The notes under the pieces: generated by a model
What the model was told of the DNA's origin: nothing
The model's database searches: none
The model's input: the letters and a program-made list of their open reading frames with translations, nothing else
Source: Tenacibaculum todarodis
GTDB lineage: Bacteria; Bacteroidota; Bacteroidia; Flavobacteriales; Flavobacteriaceae
Assembly: GCF_001889045.1 (NCBI RefSeq)
Contig: NZ_CP018155.1
Span: 1,986,001-2,050,000, forward strand
Direction of reading: 5' to 3'
DNA length: 64,000 nt
Part shown: piece after piece, positions 58,382 through 64,000 of the stretch
Layout of the letters: each line of letters starts with the position of its first letter
Position numbering within the stretch: position 1 is the stretch's first letter
Position numbers and translations under genes: made by a program

Positions 58382-60652
58382 TTATTTTGATGGACTTATT
58401 GTTGCTGGCTCAACAGAACCGTCAAAAGAAGCATGATATTCTTCTAAAAGATTCATGGTTGCATTTAATAAATCTTTAGTTTCTATAAGAAGACCAAAAT
58501 ACAATGTTGTGTTTTTTGGGCTAGATTCTTCTGTTCTAGTTCTAGCTATTTGTTTTGTAATCTTTTCATTTACCAAATCAAAAATCTCTTTCTTTTCATT
58601 TAAAATAACGCCTATTTCTTCAAAAGATTCCGATTTAAATGCTTTTTCTATGTCTGAGAAAAAAGTTTCTAATTTGTCATCAATTTCTTTAAGCTCATTA
58701 ATCTGAGTTGATTTTAAATTCTTATGATTATTATTAATGTGTTTATAACTAATCTTAGAAATGTACTCTAAAGATTGAGACATGTCTTGTAAATGACCTA
58801 AAATATTAATGTAAAATCCACTTGCATTTAAACTTGATGCATCTAAATTTTTAATGAAATAGGTAATATTATCTCTTAAATCATCAATTTCATCAGATAA
58901 TTTAACAACTTGACTTTTACTCTTTTTAAGTAAAGGTAATTTTTGCTCTGCTAAACCAGCAACAGAATTTGTATAAATTCTATTGGTACGCTTAACTACT
59001 TTAGAAATGTTTTTAGCACTTTCGTGAATTACTCCTTGTACTGAACTACTTTCCGCATCACTTAAGCTATCTTCATCTTCTGTTTTTGTAGATTTCTTTT
59101 TATGAGATTTGTAGTTTCTGTATAATAAAATTACAGTTAATAAAAGTAAGATTGGAATAATAACACGTGGGTTAAAACTAATTAAAAAGACTACAGTACC
59201 AGCAGCAATAAAAGCGCCTAGTGCTGTACCAAACCATCCACCAATTACATTTAATACACCTGCAACTCTATAAACTGCACTTTCTCTACCCCAAGCTTTA
59301 TCTGCTAAAGATGTTCCCATTGCAACCATAAAAGTTACATACGTTGTAGATAACGGTAATTTCATTGAAGTTGCAATTGCAATTAACACTCCTGCAACCA
59401 TTAAGTTTACAGAAGCTCTAATCATATCAAAAGCGGGTGCGTCTATACTTTGACTTTTAGTCATTGTAAAGTTTGGCTTTTCAAAACTTTTACCAATTTT
59501 ACTACTAAATGATGCCGGTATAATTGCAGAAAAGTAACTAGATAATTTTGTTGTTACTTTTACAACACCTCTTGAAAGGCTGTTTGGTTCAAATTTTTCA
59601 TGAGTTTCTCCTTGACGAGAAAGACTTATTTCTGTTTCCGCAACAGTTTTTGCTTTTTTAGAAAACCATAGAGTTAATACCATAATAGTTCCAGCAATAA
59701 AAAGTAAAACTGGTTCTGCTGGTACTTTTTTCTCTAAAACTGCCATAGACATTGTAGAATCCATACCTCCAGCAACCCAAGCTTCATAAGAATGATAAGC
59801 TGCCATTGGCACACCAATAAAGTTTACTAAATCGTTACCAGAGAATGCTAATGCTAATCCAAATGTACCAACAGCAATAACAACTAATAGTACTGTCTTT
59901 TTAGTTAATTTTTCAAAAACGAAAGAAAATAAAACCCAAAAAGCAAAACTGATAAGTATAATATAGATTTCATTACCTGCTAATATTCCTTTTAATTCTT
60001 TGTAATAAGGTGTCCCTTTTAATCCTTTTAAGAAAATAAAATAAGTAATAGCTGTTAATGCTACACCTCCAAATAAAATTCCAAAGTTCTTTATTCTTTT
60101 TTCATAATTAAAAGTAAATATAACTCTGGAAACCCATTGAACCAACGCACCTACAGAAAATGCAATTACTACAGAAAGTAAAATACCAGATATAATTTCT
60201 ATAGCTTTTGCTGTATTTATATAAGTTCCTAAATCTGCTAAAGTTTGTGTTTCTGAGTGACTTATTTTAATTAAAGACATTACTACAGCTGCACCTAATA
60301 AGTTAAATACAATAGAAACTGTAGTTGATGTTGGCATACCAAGTGTGTTAAAAAAATCTAATAACAAAATATCGGTAATCATTACAGCCATAAAAATTAG
60401 CATAATTTCTCCAAACTCAAATTGGGCAGGGACAAAAATACCTTTTCTGGCAACTTCCATCATACCACTTGAAAAAACTGCACCTATAAATATACCTAAA
60501 CTAGCAACTATCATAATAGTTCTTAGTGAAATGGCTTTAGACCCAATTGCTGAATTTAAAAAGTTAATTGCATCATTACTAACTCCTACTATAATATCAG
60601 CAACAGCTAATACTATAATTGCGATTAACATAAATAAATAAATATTATCCAT
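58382..60652 (-). CDS. pit: Inorganic phosphate transporter (PiT family) with C-terminal PhoU-like domain
   Basis: 756 residues. N-terminal PF01384 block VLAVADIIVGVSNDAINFLNSAIGSKAIS and second block NLMVAGVLIAIATSMKLPLSTTYVTFMVAMGTSLADKAWGRESAVYRVAGVL; about ten membrane helices. The cytoplasmic C-terminal 220 residues (from about 535) are helical and PhoU-like: VKRTNRIYTNSVAGLAEQ, SKSQVVKLSDEIDDLRDNITYFIKNLD, HLQDMSQSLEYISK. A regulatory fusion. Imports phosphate, cation-linked. An OprP-like porin is 115 nt upstream in the same direction, so both probably act together. Confidence 0.95.
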   Translation of the reverse strand: MDNIYLFMLIAIIVLAVADIIVGVSNDAINFLNSAIGSKAISLRTIMIVASLGIFIGAVFSSGMMEVARKGIFVPAQFEFGEIMLIFMAVMITDILLLDFFNTLGMPTSTTVSIVFNLLGAAVVMSLIKISHSETQTLADLGTYINTAKAIEIISGILLSVVIAFSVGALVQWVSRVIFTFNYEKRIKNFGILFGGVALTAITYFIFLKGLKGTPYYKELKGILAGNEIYIILISFAFWVLFSFVFEKLTKKTVLLVVIAVGTFGLALAFSGNDLVNFIGVPMAAYHSYEAWVAGGMDSTMSMAVLEKKVPAEPVLLFIAGTIMVLTLWFSKKAKTVAETEISLSRQGETHEKFEPNSLSRGVVKVTTKLSSYFSAIIPASFSSKIGKSFEKPNFTMTKSQSIDAPAFDMIRASVNLMVAGVLIAIATSMKLPLSTTYVTFMVAMGTSLADKAWGRESAVYRVAGVLNVIGGWFGTALGAFIAAGTVVFLISFNPRVIIPILLLLTVILLYRNYKSHKKKSTKTEDEDSLSDAESSSVQGVIHESAKNISKVVKRTNRIYTNSVAGLAEQKLPLLKKSKSQVVKLSDEIDDLRDNITYFIKNLDASSLNASGFYINILGHLQDMSQSLEYISKISYKHINNNHKNLKSTQINELKEIDDKLETFFSDIEKAFKSESFEEIGVILNEKKEIFDLVNEKITKQIARTRTEESSPKNTTLYFGLLIETKDLLNATMNLLEEYHASFDGSVEPATISPSK

Positions 60653-60767
60653 AATTTAATTTTAATTTTTTGCAAATATAATAGACATCCAATATTGCCT
60701 ATGTTACGTTTGTGTTATGTTTGTGTATACTAAACATTTTAAAAAATCTTTAGTAAAGTTTCTTCAA

Positions 60768-61970
60768 TTAAAAATGTACATCTACTTGTAACCTAAACAT
60801 TAGCTCGTTTGTCTTATCAGATAAATCCAAATAACTAACATCTGTTTGTACTTTTAATTTATGACCAGCAATATATTTAGAAACCCCTAAAGTATATTGA
60901 TTTTCTGCTCCTTTACCTGTAATATTTCTATCCCAATCTATATTGGTATACCTTCCTGAAAGCTCTAGTGTTTTAGACAACATATAACCAGATTGTAAAT
61001 TTAATCCGTTACCAACTTGTACTTCTGCTCCCGTTAACGTTCCATCTGAATTTTTTGCTAAAGGATCTGCTGCATCTCTATTTGCAAATTCTCCCATAAA
61101 AGAGAATCCTTTATATTTAAACATAGCATCTACAAATACTGTAGAGATATTTGTTGAATAAAAACCAACATCATTTGTCATATAAGAACCTTGATTAGAC
61201 CTATTCTTTACAGCATCGTTATTAAAATCATACGAAACTCCAACTGCAAGTTTTGGTTTCTTTTCAAATTTTAAATCACTTCCCTTATAATCTCCTTTGC
61301 TTGTAAAGTTACCGAATGGGTAAAACTCTAAACGAGTAGTATATTGATGTCCACCTAAGTTTCCTGATGTAATATTTCTACCTTCACCTTGTGCAATCGA
61401 GAATGCTTCTTTTACAATAAAAGTATCCGTAAGATTAAAATGGTGTCTTAATTGAAAGCCCATGTCTCTATCAATATTAAATCTACTGTTTAATAATGAA
61501 CGATCTACTTGCTGTAAGTTTGCCGAAGAAATTACACGTTCTCGGTTTCCTGGCAATTTAGTTTGCCCAAACCATAATTCGAAATTTTGATAGAAATTCC
61601 ATTTTACAACCGCATCTAAAATATATCTTGGCGCATTACTTGTAAATTCTGAAGCTCCAGAAATATCTCTATTAGACAACCCTAGCTCTAATTTATATTT
61701 TAATTTAGGAGAAAACGCGAATCCACCAAACTTTAAACGAGCTCTTCTTACTAAGAAAGAAGTTTCTGGATTTGTTAATCCATCGCTATTAGAATCCCAT
61801 TGTGTTGTTGCTAAAAATTGCATTCTTGCACCAACATTCATTGACCAAGTACTGTCTTTTCCTACTAAATTAAACAATCCTTTCCCAAATTTTGGAGCGT
61901 TTGTTTCTTGAGCATTAGCGCTCAAGAAGGCAATCATACTTATCGTTATAAGTATTGATTTAAATTTCAT
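60768..61970 (-). CDS. Phosphate-selective porin (OprO/OprP family)
   Basis: 400 residues from the ATG at 61970 (signal peptide KFKSILITISMIAFLSANAQ). Family pattern: GARMQFLATTQWD, FLVRRARLKFGGFAFSPKLKYKLELGLSN, FELWFGQTKLPGNRERVISSANLQQVDRSLLN, LEFYPFGNF and a beta-barrel to the C-terminal aromatic residue F (LQVDVHF). It admits phosphate or polyphosphate through the outer membrane. Paired with the Pit transporter on the same strand, 115 nt apart, consistent with one phosphate-uptake unit (inference). Confidence 0.93.
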   Translation of the reverse strand: MKFKSILITISMIAFLSANAQETNAPKFGKGLFNLVGKDSTWSMNVGARMQFLATTQWDSNSDGLTNPETSFLVRRARLKFGGFAFSPKLKYKLELGLSNRDISGASEFTSNAPRYILDAVVKWNFYQNFELWFGQTKLPGNRERVISSANLQQVDRSLLNSRFNIDRDMGFQLRHHFNLTDTFIVKEAFSIAQGEGRNITSGNLGGHQYTTRLEFYPFGNFTSKGDYKGSDLKFEKKPKLAVGVSYDFNNDAVKNRSNQGSYMTNDVGFYSTNISTVFVDAMFKYKGFSFMGEFANRDAADPLAKNSDGTLTGAEVQVGNGLNLQSGYMLSKTLELSGRYTNIDWDRNITGKGAENQYTLGVSKYIAGHKLKVQTDVSYLDLSDKTNELMFRLQVDVHF

Positions 61971-62315
61971 AATTATTAGTTTTTGTCGCCGCAAATAACC
62001 AATAATTATGTTAAATTAATGTTAATCAAATATTATTAAAACAAAAAAAACTGCCTTGATGTAAGGCAGTTAAGTCATATAAAATAGTCGACAAAAACTA
62101 ATTAATTTATAATGACATTTTAAATCTTAAAAGATTAATACAAATATGAGACTCGATATTTACTTAAATGTTTCGGGATAATTAAAAAACTGTTACCAAT
62201 AGATTTCAACTTAACATTGCCTTAATGTTTCTATAATACAACCGTAAATTAGAGCTAACATTCATTTTACAAAAGCACCACATCTTTGCCGTGAATAAAA
62301 TTAGAATTCACAGAA
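61971..62315. other. 345-nt divergent intergenic region (porin / TonB receptor) with a minus-strand terminator and an inverted pair
   Basis: Contains CGACAAAAACTAAT at 62089-62102 on the + strand and its exact reverse complement at 61975-61988, just before the porin start. Between them lies the hairpin at 62049-62071. To the right is a degenerate -7 box CATCTTTG (62281-62288) before the TonB receptor ATG at 62316. No gene of 60 or more codons and no tRNA-like shape was found here. Confidence 0.7.
62043..62071 (-). terminator. Intrinsic terminator upstream of the porin gene, minus strand
   Basis: AACTGCCTT (62049-62057) and AAGGCAGTT (62063-62071) form a perfect 9-bp stem around GATGT. On the minus strand it runs into eight T (62043-62050). 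It is in the leader of the porin gene, 73 nt before its ATG, so it could be an attenuator or close a short upstream transcript. Confidence 0.7.
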
Positions 62316-64000
62316 ATGAAAAAAATCGTATTGATTTTAATATTGGCAGTAAGTCAATTTAGTTTTGCTCAAAGCAAAGGTTCAGTTAAAGGTTTATTAA
62401 CTGATAAAGAAATGAATAATGAAGCGTTGCCTTTTGCAAATGTTTTTATAAAAGGATCTACTATAGGTACAACATCAGACATAGATGGTTTATACTCATT
62501 ATCTATTGCAGAAGGAAACTACACTATTGTCTTTAGTTTTATTGGTTATAAAACTATTGAAAAGCCTTTAATCATTAAAGCAGGTGAAACCATAACTATA
62601 AATCAATTAATGAGCGCCGAAGAAGGTGTTGCTCTAGATGAAATAGAAGTAAAAGCTGTAACTACAAGAGAAAAAGCTAGTGCTCTTTTATTAGACCAAA
62701 AGAAAGCAGTTGTTATAAAAGAAAGTATTGGAGCAGAAGAATTAGCTACTAAAGGAATTAGTGACGCAGCTGGTGCGGTAGCAAAAATTTCAGGTGTTTC
62801 TAAACAAGAAGGTTCAAGCAATGTTTATGTACGTGGTTTAGGTGATAGGTATTTAAATACTACAATGAATGGTTTGTCATTACCTTCTAATGATATTAAT
62901 AAAAAGAATATTAATTTAAATCTTTTTCCTTCAGATATCATTCAGAATGTATCTATAAGTAAAGCATATTCTTCTAACTTTTATGGAGATTTTGCAGCTG
63001 GTAATGTAGACATTACTTCAAAAGAATATAAAGGAAATGGTTTTTTAACTGCTAATATTAGTTCTGGAATAAACACAAGAGCAGCTGGAGAAAATTTTAA
63101 AAAGAGCGAAGGAACCGGTTATTTTGGTTACTACAACCGTTTTAAACACAATCCGTTTGCAGTAGTTTTATCTCACGGAATTGATCCTGTAGACGCAGGT
63201 GAACCAATAAATACCTCTATTGGTATTAACGCTGGTAAATCTTTCGATTTTGAAAACGAATCTCGTTTAAGTCTTTTTGGTACTGTTTCTTTTGAAAGAG
63301 ACTTTAAATACAGAGAAGGCCCCTTAGTAAACTATACAAATGTTGCTAAAAAAGAATTTCCGAATGCTAAAGAATATGAATATTCTACAGCAACTACAGC
63401 AATGGCAAGTGCTATTTATAGAATTAATAATGACCATAAATTAAAATACACTTCATTATTCTTAAATAACTCTAGTGACGAAGTTGGTTATTATGGTACA
63501 GAAGGTTTAGGTAAAAATAGAGATGCACAATTAGATACTGATAAAGGTTTTTATCAAATGAATGTGCAATACAACCAAGATTTAATTTTTGTAAATCAAT
63601 TGGTTGGAGAGCATACTATAGAAGAAGACAAACTTAAACTTACTTGGGGAATTGGGTATAACAATGTTTTTGCACACGAACCAGATAGAAAAAGAATTAG
63701 TTTAGAAAACTATCATTTAGCTTTAGATAACGACCCAAATACAAATCCATCTTTTTACAATAACATAGTTTTTGACAATCAACGTTATTTTCAAAAGATT
63801 ATAGATGAAGAATTAAATAGTAGAATAAACCTAGAATATAAAGCTTCCGATAAATTAACATGGAACTTTGGTTATAACGGAAGAATTAAAACGAGAGATT
63901 TTACAAACATTCGTTACGGTTACGACTTTATTAACACAAACCAAGAAATAACGGATGTAAACAATATCAATTCAATTATTAATATTAATAACTTCGGAAA
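62316..64000 (+). CDS. TonB-dependent receptor with carboxypeptidase-regulatory-like N-terminal domain (3' end outside window)
   Basis: 561 codons are visible from ATG 62316 to the right edge with no stop. Signal peptide KKIVLILILAVSQFSFAQ; CarboxypepD_reg-like domain at about 22-105 (GSVKGLLTDKEMNNEALPFANVFIKGSTIGTTSDIDGLYSLSIAEGNYTIVFSFIGYKT); plug domain with SIGAEELATKGISDAAGAVAKISGV and SSNVYVRGLGDRYLNTTMNGLSLPS; then beta-barrel strands. Outer-membrane importer powered by TonB. Position opposite the phosphate porin suggests it may take up a phosphate-containing ligand (inference). Confidence 0.92.
   Translation, partial: MKKIVLILILAVSQFSFAQSKGSVKGLLTDKEMNNEALPFANVFIKGSTIGTTSDIDGLYSLSIAEGNYTIVFSFIGYKTIEKPLIIKAGETITINQLMSAEEGVALDEIEVKAVTTREKASALLLDQKKAVVIKESIGAEELATKGISDAAGAVAKISGVSKQEGSSNVYVRGLGDRYLNTTMNGLSLPSNDINKKNINLNLFPSDIIQNVSISKAYSSNFYGDFAAGNVDITSKEYKGNGFLTANISSGINTRAAGENFKKSEGTGYFGYYNRFKHNPFAVVLSHGIDPVDAGEPINTSIGINAGKSFDFENESRLSLFGTVSFERDFKYREGPLVNYTNVAKKEFPNAKEYEYSTATTAMASAIYRINNDHKLKYTSLFLNNSSDEVGYYGTEGLGKNRDAQLDTDKGFYQMNVQYNQDLIFVNQLVGEHTIEEDKLKLTWGIGYNNVFAHEPDRKRISLENYHLALDNDPNTNPSFYNNIVFDNQRYFQKIIDEELNSRINLEYKASDKLTWNFGYNGRIKTRDFTNIRYGYDFINTNQEITDVNNINSIININNFG

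Noticed and set aside
62603..62821. Minus-strand 72-codon frame in the TonB receptor
   Set aside because: Antisense to the conserved plug domain of a long open frame that continues past the window end.
1..64000. CRISPR arrays, tRNA or rRNA genes, insertion sequences, phage genes
   Set aside because: None was seen on reading both strands; the only direct repeats are the heptamer array and intergenic palindromes.

Overview
The window reads as chromosome of a marine Flavobacteriaceae bacterium, most like Polaribacter or a close relative (genus is inference). The signs are very AT-rich DNA with A/T-ending codons, Bacteroidetes-type promoters (TTTG, about 20 nt, TAnnTTTG), a type IX secretion C-terminal domain, many lipoproteins with short signal peptides, a TonB receptor with a carboxypeptidase-regulatory-like N-terminus, a zeaxanthin-type carotenoid pathway, and flavobacterial intergenic palindromic repeats. 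No tRNA, rRNA, CRISPR array, prophage or insertion sequence was found.

Layout. 2-4950 (+): redox-flavoured run (MsrA-like tail, hydrolase-OsmC fusion, small CxxC protein, SelO, XdhC, MocA-like). 5014-9074 (+): a 1225-aa outer-membrane lipoprotein joining a metallophosphoesterase, a kinase-like middle and a beta-barrel, then a DUF423 protein. 9076-11816 (-): LemA and two TPM-domain proteins plus a beta-propeller lipoprotein. 11883-18268 (-): acyl-CoA dehydrogenase, SDR and phosphotransferase genes, with intergenic repeats at the left end and a palindromic operator candidate over the promoter. 18371-22532: small MerR regulator, M23 peptidase, alaS.

22591-36551 (-) is the most coherent block: 18 genes on one strand. 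A CarH-like B12-binding MerR regulator (35658-36551) is followed by 17 tightly packed genes: fasciclin lipoprotein, crtI, crtB, an unknown, crtZ, lycopene cyclase, tspO, tetR, an ABC1 kinase, flavin reductase, SDR/DUF2867, a TIGR03643-type protein, an unknown 79-aa protein, an SDR without its catalytic Tyr, CIA30, SRPBCC and photolyase. The promoter before the fasciclin gene is overlapped by an inverted repeat of a TTTTGTTTAA half-site, and further half-sites lie in its leader and at the regulator's own promoter. I read this as a light-response operon controlled by a B12 photoreceptor.

36662-53659: GSCFA protein, lipoproteins, a TPR histidine kinase with a LuxR-type response regulator, rhodanese, a double-length aromatic amino acid hydroxylase with a palindrome upstream, M48 protease, gpmI, thioredoxin-like lipoprotein, map, a methyltransferase, ApbE, an OmpA lipoprotein and a T9SS-secreted FG-GAP protein. 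53827-55767 (-) encodes a secreted homologue of cholesterol-dependent cytolysins without the usual undecapeptide. 55934-64000: DEAD-box helicase, conserved hypotheticals, a phosphate transporter (Pit with PhoU-like tail) with an OprP-type porin, and, divergently, the start of a TonB-dependent receptor cut by the window end.

Family assignments come from recognised motifs and gene context. No search or alignment was run.
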